A model generated the notes under the pieces. That model worked only from the letters and a program-made list of their open reading frames with translations, searched no databases and was not told the DNA's origin. From contig DFXZ01000013.1 in NCBI GenBank assembly GCA_002381805.1, positions 62,001 to 126,000 of the forward strand: DNA of 64,000 nucleotides, given 5' to 3'. This DNA is from Bdellovibrio sp. UBA4095 (GTDB lineage: Bacteria; Bdellovibrionota; Bdellovibrionia; Bdellovibrionales; Bdellovibrionaceae). The position numbers and the translations under genes are program-made. This document shows, piece by piece, positions 51,918 through 60,756 of this stretch (the first letter of the stretch is position 1; every line of letters begins with the position of its first letter).

Positions 51918-53034
51918 ATTGCAGGGTCTTCTGATACACGGTTCGAGTTGGATAGGCAAAATCCACTTTCATTTCAGCGGCTATCTTTAAGATTTCAAGA
52001 TAGATGTTTTGCTGAAAAGCGAGCTCTTCAGTGCCCAGGCTGACTTGGATATTGCAGTTTACTAAAATATTTAAAGAAGAATCTGCAAAGCCTGTGAATG
52101 AAACAATAACGGATTCGGGTACCACGATATGATTTTGAGTGATCAGAAAACGTACTCGCGAGCAGAACTCCTCAATGCGTGCAGGAGGCGTTTCATAAGC
52201 CAAGCCCAAAATCTGCCGCACACGTCGTGCTGGTCTGGCGCCCATATTGTCAATATTCTCTTTGGCCATGACTGAATTCGGAATTGTGACCTGTGAGTTG
52301 TAAAAAGTTCGAATACGCGTGGAGCGAAAGCCGATATCTTCCACCGTGCCTTCAATGTCCTTAATTTTAACCCAGTCGCCCACTTTAAATGGTCGATCAA
52401 GTAAAATAGTGATCGAGCCAAAGACGTTGGCAGCAGTATCTTGCGCTGCCAGAGCCAAAGCCAAACCACCTAGGCCCAGACCGGCCAACAACGACATAAC
52501 GTTCAGTCCAAAGTTTTGCAGGACGATCAAAACACCGAGAATGACCACAAGAACTTTCAGGCTCTTGGTAACAAACGGAACCAATTGATCATCCATCAAG
52601 CTTTCAGTTTTCTTGGTGTAGTTGGCCATGACTTTCCCGATGGATTCCACCGCGTAATAGACAAGCTTTACAACCTGATAAGCAAAGAACGCATTTAAGA
52701 GATGGTGCAAGGTCAGCGCGACTTGACCGCTTAAGCGGACGCCTTGAAGTGCAAATATCCAAAGTGCCGTGATAAAAATCCAAGCGATGGGACGCTCTAA
52801 GGGGGCTGCAGAGAAATGTGCGACGAAACTATCCGGACGTCTTTTCACAAGTGGATTGTGTTTTTTAAGAAGTTTGAAGGCTGGCTGAACCAGCGGGCGA
52901 AGAGCCATGCCTAGCAATAATGCTGCTAGCAAGAATAACCATTGGAAATTCGTATGCCCAAACACCGGGGTCTTAAGGAAAGCGGTCGTTTCTTGACTGA
53001 AGAAAGAACCGTCAAAGAAAAATTTCTCAATCAC
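51916..53034 (-). CDS. Mechanosensitive channel, MscS family
   Basis: 372 residues with about four to five N-terminal membrane helices. The pore helix GLGLGGLALALAAQDTAANV (A/G-rich) is followed by the beta domain GSITILLDRPFKVGDWV and an alpha/beta C-terminal domain. It would open on membrane tension to release solutes in osmotic downshock. It follows uppP by 15 nt and is probably cotranscribed with it, linking two envelope functions. The end overlaps the terminator of the convergent gene. Confidence 0.9.
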   Translation of the reverse strand: MIEKFFFDGSFFSQETTAFLKTPVFGHTNFQWLFLLAALLLGMALRPLVQPAFKLLKKHNPLVKRRPDSFVAHFSAAPLERPIAWIFITALWIFALQGVRLSGQVALTLHHLLNAFFAYQVVKLVYYAVESIGKVMANYTKKTESLMDDQLVPFVTKSLKVLVVILGVLIVLQNFGLNVMSLLAGLGLGGLALALAAQDTAANVFGSITILLDRPFKVGDWVKIKDIEGTVEDIGFRSTRIRTFYNSQVTIPNSVMAKENIDNMGARPARRVRQILGLAYETPPARIEEFCSRVRFLITQNHIVVPESVIVSFTGFADSSLNILVNCNIQVSLGTEELAFQQNIYLEILKIAAEMKVDFAYPTRTVYQKTLQ

Positions 53035-53049
53035 AACGAGCCGTCCCTG

Positions 53050-53841
53050 CTAAGATAAAGTCAGATTTTGTCCACTATAGATTAAAACCAAGAGAATGAT
53101 ACCCAAGACTATTCGGTAATAGCCGAAGCTGCGGAAACCGTAACGAGAAACAATTCCGATAAAGAATTTGATTGCCAACATGGCGACCACAAAAGAAACC
53201 ACTATTCCGACCGCAAGGACTCCCAATTGTTCGGGTTGAATGTCTTTATAGATCTTCAATACCTTGTATCCGGAAGCGGCTGCCATGGTGGGAACAGCTA
53301 AGAAAAATGAAAACTCCGCTGCCTCTCTTTTGTTCATGCCAAGCGTTAAGCCGCCCATAATCGTGGCGCCAGATCTCGAGACGCCTGGAATCATGGCAAT
53401 AGCTTGATAAAGACCAAGCTTTGCAGAATCAAGATATGTCAGGTCGCTGGTTTTTCTTCCGACAGCAGTCAGGTGGGCAAAAAGTCTATCGGCCCACACT
53501 AGGATGATGCCACCTGCGATCAGTGCCCACGCAACAACCTCAACACTTCCCAGTAAAACGTCGACAACATCCTTAAGTACAAAACCAATGGCCGCCGTTG
53601 GTAAGAAGGCCACAAAGAGTTTCTTATAGAAGCTCCAGTCAGTCAGGAAGCGTTTCCAATACAAAACTAAAACTGAAACGATTGCACCAAACTGAATGAT
53701 TACTTCGAAGGCCTTGGTGAACTCACTGCCTTCAATGCCCATGGCTGAACTGGCAATAATCATATGTCCGGTGGAGGAAATCGGCAGAAATTCTGTGATA
53801 CCTTCGATGATTCCTAAAATGATGGCATGCAGATAAGTCAT
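53050..53841 (-). CDS. uppP: Undecaprenyl-diphosphatase
   Basis: It dephosphorylates undecaprenyl pyrophosphate to recycle the lipid carrier of wall and O-antigen synthesis. It is a BacA-type integral membrane protein with the signatures GITEFLPISSTGHMI and PGVSRSGATIMGG. 263 residues, about eight helices. It is divergent from the protease gene, with a 172-nt gap in which no gene is seen. Confidence 0.96.
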   Translation of the reverse strand: MTYLHAIILGIIEGITEFLPISSTGHMIIASSAMGIEGSEFTKAFEVIIQFGAIVSVLVLYWKRFLTDWSFYKKLFVAFLPTAAIGFVLKDVVDVLLGSVEVVAWALIAGGIILVWADRLFAHLTAVGRKTSDLTYLDSAKLGLYQAIAMIPGVSRSGATIMGGLTLGMNKREAAEFSFFLAVPTMAAASGYKVLKIYKDIQPEQLGVLAVGIVVSFVVAMLAIKFFIGIVSRYGFRSFGYYRIVLGIILLVLIYSGQNLTLS

Positions 53842-54013
53842 AGCGTTGGAACCCTTCGAATGAGTTAAAATGTTCGCCGTTCATTCTTGAAAAGAAGATT
53901 TCTCTGTTCAACTTTCGATTTGCTGTGTCATGAAATTTAAGATTTCTTAAAGATTTTCCTAACAGTTGCGGAAGAAAACTGCATATCATTTTTTCTACCA
54001 CGGAGGGGGTTTT

Positions 54014-55537
54014 ATGAAACGTGCATTATTTTTAGGTGCATTGTTGATCGGTTCTCAGGCATTCGCTGGCGAATACTTGGTGAAATATAAGAGCACGAGT
54101 GCTCTGAATATGCTGACTACAATGACAATGTCTACGAAATCAGTCATGCAAGTGACGGATCACAATCCAACAGCAAGTCTGGTTAAAGTGAACATTGCTA
54201 AGAGCCAAGAAGCGAAGTCTCTTGCGACTCTACTTTCTCAACCGGGTGTTGAGTACGTTGTTCCAAACTTTAAATTAAAGGCTATTACAGCTCCTATTAA
54301 CGCAGCTGCGTTGAAAGATCAGTGGGCCATTGCGAAAGTTCAAGCTGAGAAAGCTTGGCAGCGCGCTGGTAACAAAGGAAGCAAGAACATCATCGTTGCT
54401 GTTATAGACACGGGTGTTGATTACAGACATGAATCTTTGGCTCCAAACATGATTCCGGGTTTCGATTTCAAAGATAACGACAATGATCCAATGGATGATA
54501 CTGGATTCCAAAATCCTGGTCACGGTACTCACTGCGCTGGCGCGGTTGGTGCGACAGGTTTAGTTGACGGTGGTATCATTGGTTTAGCTCCTGAAGTATC
54601 TATGATGCCTCTTCGCTTTTTGGGCGCGGATGGTTCTGGTGACTTGAACAACGCCATCAAAGCAATTGATTATGCTGTTGAAAAAGGCGCGCAAATCATC
54701 TCTGCATCATGGGGTGCTGCAGTTCCTCGTTCACAAGCAGCTCCATTGCTTGAGGCAATCAAGCGAGCTGACGACAAAGGCGTGATTTTCATCGCTGCAG
54801 CTGCAAACGATGGAAAGAACAACGACAAAACAGAAATGTATCCAGCGAACAACGGCTTCCCGAACTCAATCACGGTAGCTGCTTCTGGATCTTCTGATGC
54901 GAAGCCATCATGGTCAAACTACGGTACTGCAACAGTTCACGTTGCAGCCCCTGGTGAGAACATCATGTCTACGTTGCCAAAGAATAAGTACGGAAACCTT
55001 TCTGGTACTTCAATGGCAACTCCACTTGTGTCTGGTTTGGCGGCTCTCTTGAAGTCTCAAGATCCTTCACTAACTGGTGCTCAGATTCGCGCGATTATGC
55101 AGACCACTGGTACAAAAGTTTCGATTGAAACTGCTTGTAACTGCCGAGTTGATGCTTACGAAGCGGTAGAGACAGTTATGTCTAAGAAAATGGTTGTTGT
55201 TCCTGCGGCTGCGACTATGAAGCCTCAAGAAACATTGGCTCTTTCAGTCTTGAACGGTAAAGCACCATTCAAGTTTGCAAGCAGCAACCCAGCAACAGCG
55301 ACGGTTTCTGAAGATGGCACTATGACGGCAGTAGCTGACGGTTCAACTGTCATCACCGTGACTGATGCTGATGGAAAAACAGCTTCTTCGTTGAATATGC
55401 ACGTGGGCGCTAAGTCTTCAAGCCCCGGAACACCTGATCCAGGCAACCCTGGCGAGCCAGGCGAGTGCCCAATCGGTGATCCAGCACTTTGTCAAATCGC
55501 GTGTCAGATTATGCCACAGCTTCCATTCTGCCAATAG
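54014..55537 (+). CDS. Secreted subtilisin-like serine protease with Ig-like domain
   Basis: 507 residues from the ATG at 54014, where GGAGGGGG and a signal peptide (ending AFA, about residue 18) begin; an upstream in-frame start would place charged residues before the signal. A short inhibitor propeptide (about 19-95) precedes the S8 catalytic domain with D132 (AVIDTGVD), H170 (GHGTH) and S333 (GTSMATP). A BIG2/Ig-like region follows (about 395-470), then a Gly/Pro linker and a tail with four Cys. Such proteases are abundant in predatory bacteria; the Cys tail is the unusual part. Monocistronic, terminator 24 nt after the stop. Confidence 0.92.
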   Translation: MKRALFLGALLIGSQAFAGEYLVKYKSTSALNMLTTMTMSTKSVMQVTDHNPTASLVKVNIAKSQEAKSLATLLSQPGVEYVVPNFKLKAITAPINAAALKDQWAIAKVQAEKAWQRAGNKGSKNIIVAVIDTGVDYRHESLAPNMIPGFDFKDNDNDPMDDTGFQNPGHGTHCAGAVGATGLVDGGIIGLAPEVSMMPLRFLGADGSGDLNNAIKAIDYAVEKGAQIISASWGAAVPRSQAAPLLEAIKRADDKGVIFIAAAANDGKNNDKTEMYPANNGFPNSITVAASGSSDAKPSWSNYGTATVHVAAPGENIMSTLPKNKYGNLSGTSMATPLVSGLAALLKSQDPSLTGAQIRAIMQTTGTKVSIETACNCRVDAYEAVETVMSKKMVVVPAAATMKPQETLALSVLNGKAPFKFASSNPATATVSEDGTMTAVADGSTVITVTDADGKTASSLNMHVGAKSSSPGTPDPGNPGEPGECPIGDPALCQIACQIMPQLPFCQ

Positions 55538-55560
55538 TGGTTGAATAAGAAGTTCGAACG

Positions 55561-55593
55561 AAAAAAGCCGAGCCCTAAGCTCGGCTTTTTTTA
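55561..55593 (+). terminator. Intrinsic terminator
   Basis: A stem AAAGCCGAGC/GCTCGGCTTT with loop CCTAA is followed by T7. It ends the protease transcript. Confidence 0.88.
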
Positions 55594-55667
55594 TTGGAAT
55601 TTCTGGCGGAACTTTAATTCCATTAATTTGTTCTGCTCACGTAAACTGGAGCAGGGGGGCTTTATTT

Positions 55668-56483
55668 ATGTCTTTCTATGCGCAAATCTATCCGCACCTT
55701 CAATTGCTTCGCGACAATCATCTTTTGTGGGTGACGCTGGATAATGTTGAACAAAGCAATGCGATCAGCATGGAGATGGTTGAATCATTGACGTCAGTCT
55801 TGCGATTTGCTGACTTTGATTCCGACGTGCGAGTCATTATTTTGACTGGAGCTGGTCCGTCATTCTGCGCCGGTGGTGATATTAAGGCGATGGAACAAAA
55901 GTCCGGAATGTTCCAAGGTGAGCCGAACGAGTTGCGCCTACGTTATATGAATGGAATTCAACAGATTCCCCTCGTCATAGAAAGTATGTCGACACCACTA
56001 ATAGCCATGGTCAATGGCCCGGCGATCGGTGCTGGTTGTGACCTAGCTATGATGTGCGACCTGCGAGTAGGTTCGTCAAAATCCAGATTCGGAGAGACTT
56101 TTGTAAAGCTTGGCCTGGTGCCGGGTGATGGGGGTTCTTATTTCCTGCAAAGAGTGATCGGCTTTAGCCGTGCAATGCAGATGTCTTTAACCGGAGACAT
56201 CATTGGTGGTGAGGAGGCCCTGAAGTGGGGCTTAGTGAATTACCTGACGGACGAAGCAAAGCTTAAAGAAGAGACAGAAAAAATTGCCCTTAAGATCGCC
56301 GAGAACGCGCCAATTGCCGTGCAGATGACTAAGAAGACTTTGAAAACGGCTTATCGAAATGAATTGCAGACAGTACTTGATCTTGCGGCGGCCTATCAGG
56401 GAATCACCCAGCGGACCGAAGATCACTTTGTCGCCCTTAGTGGACTGAAAGAAAAAAAGAAAGCTATCTTTACTGGCAAGTAG
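55668..56483 (+). CDS. Enoyl-CoA hydratase/isomerase family protein (atypical active site)
   Basis: 271-residue crotonase-fold protein: SFCAGGDIKAME (oxyanion and CoA site), NGPAIGAGCDLAMMCDLR and FGETFVKLGLVPGDGGSYFL. By alignment from memory with rat mitochondrial hydratase, the first catalytic Glu position holds Asp and the second holds Phe, so simple hydratase activity is doubtful. An isomerase or other acyl-CoA reaction is possible. No other beta-oxidation gene is nearby. It ends tail-to-tail with the lipoprotein gene, with no gap. Confidence 0.85.
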   Translation: MSFYAQIYPHLQLLRDNHLLWVTLDNVEQSNAISMEMVESLTSVLRFADFDSDVRVIILTGAGPSFCAGGDIKAMEQKSGMFQGEPNELRLRYMNGIQQIPLVIESMSTPLIAMVNGPAIGAGCDLAMMCDLRVGSSKSRFGETFVKLGLVPGDGGSYFLQRVIGFSRAMQMSLTGDIIGGEEALKWGLVNYLTDEAKLKEETEKIALKIAENAPIAVQMTKKTLKTAYRNELQTVLDLAAAYQGITQRTEDHFVALSGLKEKKKAIFTGK

Positions 56484-57314
56484 CTATTTGCTGGCCAGTT
56501 TGTCGAGGTCCTCCGCTCGTTCCTTCAGATTTTTTTGAAGGAAATTTTTCTGTTCGGTGGTCAGTTTTTCCCAAAAGCGTTGCGACAGAAACTGTTGAAA
56601 AGCTGATTTATGCTGATCAAGGGCCTCTTTAAATTCGGGCAGGCGCAAGGATTCGTAATCTGTGTGGTAATTCTCTACAAATTCCCTAAGCTTTTCTTTG
56701 TCCTGTTGGCGGGCCAGGAATTGTTTTAACAGGTAGGCTTTGTTTTCGGCCTGCAATTTCCAAGGGAAAGGGTTCTCTTTTAGGAACTCGACTAACAAGT
56801 TTTTTTGGTCTCGGCTAAGATCGCCGAACCACAGCTCAAGAGAGCGTTCATATTTTTCTTGAGACGATTCCAGGGCCTCTTCAGGGTCCTTATACTTCTT
56901 TTCAAGTTTGGCGATATCTTTCTGAACGGCTTTTTCAAAATAGCTGAATTGCTCGGGCTTTAAAGTCAGCGTTAACTGTATGGCAGTATTCTTAAATCTT
57001 CCGGAGGTTTCTTTAAAATATTCGAAAAATTGCTGATAGGTTTCGTCGAGGTTCTCGTCGCTCAATTTATCAGTCTGGGTTTGCGGGGCTAAATGTCTGA
57101 AGGATTCAGCGACTCTGGGGAACATTTCTTTGCGAAGACCATCAAGATCCTTGTTCAGATTTTTTTTCAGTTCTTCTTTTTGCGACCGATCGAGGTCGAA
57201 ATACTTGTCCGTCTGGGAGATTAGCAAGGTGTCGGCAATGTTGAAAATAATTGTGCTGCGACTGCAACCTGCAAGTAAGCTAATGACTATTCCGATGAAA
57301 AGTAAGTTTCTCAT
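56484..57314 (-). CDS. DUF6279-like lipoprotein
   Basis: 276 residues with a lipobox (LLAGC, Cys17) and a long, charged, helix-only mature domain rich in E, K, Q and L. The segment IADTLLISQTDKYFDLDRSQ resembles the start of DUF6279 lipoproteins, for which no function is established. It would be attached to the inner or outer membrane facing the periplasm. Standalone gene between a crotonase and dihydroorotase. Confidence 0.65.
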   Translation of the reverse strand: MRNLLFIGIVISLLAGCSRSTIIFNIADTLLISQTDKYFDLDRSQKEELKKNLNKDLDGLRKEMFPRVAESFRHLAPQTQTDKLSDENLDETYQQFFEYFKETSGRFKNTAIQLTLTLKPEQFSYFEKAVQKDIAKLEKKYKDPEEALESSQEKYERSLELWFGDLSRDQKNLLVEFLKENPFPWKLQAENKAYLLKQFLARQQDKEKLREFVENYHTDYESLRLPEFKEALDQHKSAFQQFLSQRFWEKLTTEQKNFLQKNLKERAEDLDKLASK

Positions 57315-57391
57315 GGCGCCACTTTATGTGGAAGCTGAGTGGTGTACAAGTGCCTTGATAAATTACACGCGAAGCCGTTTTTTAAGCGGCT

Positions 57392-58738
57392 TTAAACCTC
57401 AAAAAGAACCGGCTGTCCCTGCGCAGGCCGAATGATCTGATCGTCTTGCATTGCAATTTGTCCTGACAAAATCGTGTGCGTCATCCAGCCAGTCACCTGC
57501 ATTCCATGAAAAGGTGTCCAGCCACAGCGGCTGGCAATCCATGAATTGTCGATGGTCTTTGTCTTTTTCAGATCCACTAGGGTGACATCTGCATCGAAGC
57601 CTTCTTGTAGGCGGCCTTTATTCTTAATACCAAAGACTCGACGAGGGTTTTCTGTGACCATTTCGACGAAACGGAGCAAGCCAAGATGATTTTGGTGAAC
57701 GTGGTTCAGCATAATCGGCAGTAGCGTTTGGACCCCTGGAACTCCCGAGGGACTGCTTGGGTAGGGGCGTTCTTTTTCTTCGCGAGTGTGGGGTGCGTGA
57801 TCAGAGCCTATGATGTCAACAGTGCCATCGGTTACGGCTTTCCAGATTCGATCCATGTGCCGTTTTTCACGAATAGGGGGATTTTGTTGGGCGTAGTTAC
57901 CCAGGCGATCATAACAATCGGGTGCGTAGAGAGTCAGATGTTGAGGAAGGACCTCGACGGATGCGATGTTCTTATGATCTTTCAATAGGTCCATTTCTTC
58001 GGCCGTTGAAACATGAAGAACGTGGATTTTCCGACCCGTTTTCTGAGCCAGAGCCAGCAATCGTCGAGTGGAACTCAATGCGGTTTCTGCATCTCTCCAA
58101 ACGGGATGATCGTGAACATCGCCACTTTCTTGAGCGATGTGCTTTCTTTCGCGCAGACGGAACTCGTCCTCACTATGAACAATCACGCGGCGATGTCCTG
58201 AAAGAAGTATTCTCTCAAGTGTTGGATCGTCTTCAACCAGAAGCGAGCCGGTCGAGCTGCCCATAAAAACTTTGATCCCCGAGCAATGGGGAAGTTTTTC
58301 CAGCTGCGCTAGTTCCGTGACGTTTTCGGGGGAGCCGCCAATAAAGAAGGCATAGTGACAATGGGCTCGACCTTTGGCGCGATTAAGTTTTTCTTGGAAC
58401 AGTTCTGCGGTTGTCGTCGCAGGATTGGTGTTGGGCATTTCAAAGATACTGGTCACGCCACCCAAAAGAGCGGCCCGAGTACCCGAGTCGAGGTCTTCTT
58501 TGTGGGTAAGGCCTGGCTCGCGAAAGTGCACTTGGCTGTCGATAATTCCCGGCAGAACATGAAGGCCCTTGGCGGAAATAGTCTGTTGTGCGGGCTCGCT
58601 GATGCTGTCTCGAATTTTAACGATTCTTCCGCCAGAAATCGCGATGTCGAGTTTCTGTTCCATGAGTCCATGGCCATTAGGATTGGGAACCACACATTGG
58701 CCGTCTTTGATCACAAGGTCGAACTTTTCAGTAGACAT
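57392..58738 (-). CDS. pyrC: Dihydroorotase (class I type)
   Basis: Cyclic amidohydrolase for the third step of pyrimidine synthesis. Zinc ligands are in IDSQVHFREPGLTHKED; KVFMGSSTGSLL carries the carboxylated Lys region; VHSEDE, HVLHVST and GSDHAPHTREEKERPYP complete the site. 448 residues, within the dihydroorotase/allantoinase range; the DHAPHT-x2-EK motif favours dihydroorotase. No pyrB or other pyr gene is adjacent. A GC hairpin overlaps the stop codon (57371-57392) but has no T run on this strand. Confidence 0.88.
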   Translation of the reverse strand: MSTEKFDLVIKDGQCVVPNPNGHGLMEQKLDIAISGGRIVKIRDSISEPAQQTISAKGLHVLPGIIDSQVHFREPGLTHKEDLDSGTRAALLGGVTSIFEMPNTNPATTTAELFQEKLNRAKGRAHCHYAFFIGGSPENVTELAQLEKLPHCSGIKVFMGSSTGSLLVEDDPTLERILLSGHRRVIVHSEDEFRLRERKHIAQESGDVHDHPVWRDAETALSSTRRLLALAQKTGRKIHVLHVSTAEEMDLLKDHKNIASVEVLPQHLTLYAPDCYDRLGNYAQQNPPIREKRHMDRIWKAVTDGTVDIIGSDHAPHTREEKERPYPSSPSGVPGVQTLLPIMLNHVHQNHLGLLRFVEMVTENPRRVFGIKNKGRLQEGFDADVTLVDLKKTKTIDNSWIASRCGWTPFHGMQVTGWMTHTILSGQIAMQDDQIIRPAQGQPVLFEV

Positions 58739-58826
58739 GAATTACCTCAGCTTTGGGAACGATAGCACCTGTACCAGCTTTGGTCTAGCGTTGACGGGAC
58801 TCCCTAGATAGGGGAGAATTTGTGCT

Positions 58827-59984
58827 GTGACAGTTGAAAAATTTCTCTCCTTTTGGAATACCTATAACACCGCAATTATTGAGGGTTTGATCGCTCTCAT
58901 AATTTTTCTATCCCTGTTTTTAGCATACCGCAGCTTGTTCGGTAAAAAAGGAGAGAATTCTGCTGAGGGGACCATCGATTCCGCACAGATTGAAAAAACT
59001 CTTCAAAAAATACTCGAAAATCAAAGTGGTCAACGCAAAGGCAAAGGTGCAAATGCAGCCGCTGGCGAAGATGGCGAAAGCTTGGATATGGAATTCCCAT
59101 TGGATGAGGGGAGTTCTGAAGCGCCAGCAAAAGCTAAAGTGAAAGCTGTAGCCAGTGCCGCGGATGGGGATAGTGGCGGAGTTCGCGAATCTGCAGCTGA
59201 AGTAGCGCAATTGCGGCTGACCTTGACTGAAAACCAGCTTAAAATCGAATCACTGCAAGAAAAGCTCGAAGAAGCGGAGAAAAAGGCCCAAGCAGGGGCC
59301 TCGGGATCAGAAGGAGCGGCGACATCTGGAGGTGTTTCTTCTGAAGCTTTAGAGGAAAATACCAAAGAACGTGAAGCCTTGAAGGCGAAGCTGAAGGATC
59401 TGGAAGCTCGCTTAGCTGAATATGAGATTATCAGCGAAGATATTGCCGACCTTTCTCGTTATAAAGAAGAAAACGAAAGCCTTAAAAAAGAACTATCAGC
59501 TAAAGGCGGCGGAGTTGCGGCCGAGACATCTGGCACCAATGCTGTTTCTGCGGAAGAGTTGGTCACTGAACCAGTTGCTGCTGCGGAACCTGAAGCGGTT
59601 GCGACGTTAGAGACGCCGGAGCAGCCGGAAGTGACGGCGGCACCGGTAGCTAGTGAGCAAGAAATCAGTCCCGAAGCTCTCGAGGCTGAACTGGCGGCGG
59701 CGGCAGAGGCGATTGCGCCTGTTGATGAGTCTGAAAAAGTTGAAGCACCAGCAGCCACCGCAAATTCAGAAGCTGCACCAGCGGTGGCTGAAGAAGCTGC
59801 GAACGATTTGATTGATGACGAATTGATGCGCGAATTCGCAGCAGCCGTTGAAGGTCAAAAGAATGCATCCGCGGCGAAAGCGGCTGAAAAAGCTGGAGAT
59901 GGTAGTACGCCTGCAGAAAAAACAGGTGCTGAAACAGATGAATTAATGAACGAGTTCGAAAACTTTGTAGCCAAAAAGAGTTGA
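58827..59984 (+). CDS. Membrane-anchored acidic coiled-coil protein
   Basis: 385 residues: one N-terminal helix (about 18-33) followed by a basic patch (YRSLFGKKG), a coiled-coil section (about 125-225, rich in L, E and K) and a very acidic Ala/Glu-rich half (about 230-385) with little predicted order. The last residues repeat the pattern DELMNEF/DDELMREF. The start is GTG with GGGGAG upstream. It is 6 nt upstream of a HEAT-repeat gene and probably cotranscribed. The N-terminal anchor plus long cytoplasmic or periplasmic arm suggests a scaffold; the topology is not decided by the sequence. Confidence 0.65.
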   Translation: MTVEKFLSFWNTYNTAIIEGLIALIIFLSLFLAYRSLFGKKGENSAEGTIDSAQIEKTLQKILENQSGQRKGKGANAAAGEDGESLDMEFPLDEGSSEAPAKAKVKAVASAADGDSGGVRESAAEVAQLRLTLTENQLKIESLQEKLEEAEKKAQAGASGSEGAATSGGVSSEALEENTKEREALKAKLKDLEARLAEYEIISEDIADLSRYKEENESLKKELSAKGGGVAAETSGTNAVSAEELVTEPVAAAEPEAVATLETPEQPEVTAAPVASEQEISPEALEAELAAAAEAIAPVDESEKVEAPAATANSEAAPAVAEEAANDLIDDELMREFAAAVEGQKNASAAKAAEKAGDGSTPAEKTGAETDELMNEFENFVAKKS

Positions 59985-59990
59985 GCGTTT

Positions 59991-60722
59991 ATGAAAATTA
60001 TTATGACATCCCTGGTGCTTGCTGGACTTTCCTCAAGTGTTTTCGCAGCCAATCCTAAACCTTCATCCAGCACTTTAACTTCTGCTCTGGAAGTATTGAG
60101 CTTGCCACTGGAAAACCGCCGCATGGTGGTTCGCGATCAGTCTGAAAAATTCTATAGCACATTTGTGGGCCTGGCATTTAACGAGAAACAACCGATGAGT
60201 CTGCGTTGGAAAGCATTGATGGCAGTGGCGGATGCGAAAGGCGAGAAGGCGACAAATGATCTTCTTCGCGCAGGCAATCATTCACTGTGGTTCATGCGAA
60301 ACGGGGCTTTGGTGGCTTTGAAGGAAGTCAATCCGGCGGCGGGCGCTGAGTTAGCGCAAAAGTTGGTGAAAGATAAAGCCCTTGTTGTCAGAACGGCAGC
60401 CGTGGATCTTTTGGAGAATGATAAATCTCCTGAAGTTCGCGAACTATTGTGGAGCGAGCTGAATCAAAATTATAACTTCAAAAACAAACAGAGTCTTTGG
60501 ATCCGTTCAAAGATCGTCCAAGCTTTGGCAAAAGCACCGGCAGATAAAGAATTAAAAACCTTTGCCGCTCTACTTTCTGACTCCGACCGCAGACTTCATG
60601 TCCCAGCCGTCCGAGGCTTAGAAAAGCTCACCGGTGTTCAGCTGGGTGAGGGGAAGGTCAATCAAGCGAAACTTGTTCAGCTTTGGAAAGACTATCTAAA
60701 GAAGGAACAGGTTGAGTTCTGA
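59991..60722 (+). CDS. Exported HEAT-repeat protein
   Basis: 243 residues with a signal peptide (about 1-19, ending VFA) and tandem HEAT-like helical repeats (for example LWFMRNGALVALKEVNP, LVVRTAAVDLLENDKSPEV and RLHVPAVRGLEKLTG). HEAT arrays bind other proteins; no catalytic motif is seen. It lies 6 nt downstream of the acidic coiled-coil gene, suggesting that the two act together in the periplasm. Confidence 0.72.
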   Translation: MKIIMTSLVLAGLSSSVFAANPKPSSSTLTSALEVLSLPLENRRMVVRDQSEKFYSTFVGLAFNEKQPMSLRWKALMAVADAKGEKATNDLLRAGNHSLWFMRNGALVALKEVNPAAGAELAQKLVKDKALVVRTAAVDLLENDKSPEVRELLWSELNQNYNFKNKQSLWIRSKIVQALAKAPADKELKTFAALLSDSDRRLHVPAVRGLEKLTGVQLGEGKVNQAKLVQLWKDYLKKEQVEF

Positions 60723-60756
60723 ACTGTCCCTTCTTTTAAGCCAATCACCGCATCTT

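Noticed and set aside
53966..54013. Upstream start for the subtilisin-like protease
   Set aside because: The extension is polar and aromatic, contains the GGAGGGGG ribosome site and would bury the signal peptide inside the protein.
53842..54013. tRNA-like stretch (CCCTTCGAAT) before the protease gene
   Set aside because: No acceptor stem or anticodon arm can be drawn around it.
57371..57392. Terminator of dihydroorotase
   Set aside because: The hairpin is short, overlaps the stop codon and lacks a T run in the direction of that gene.
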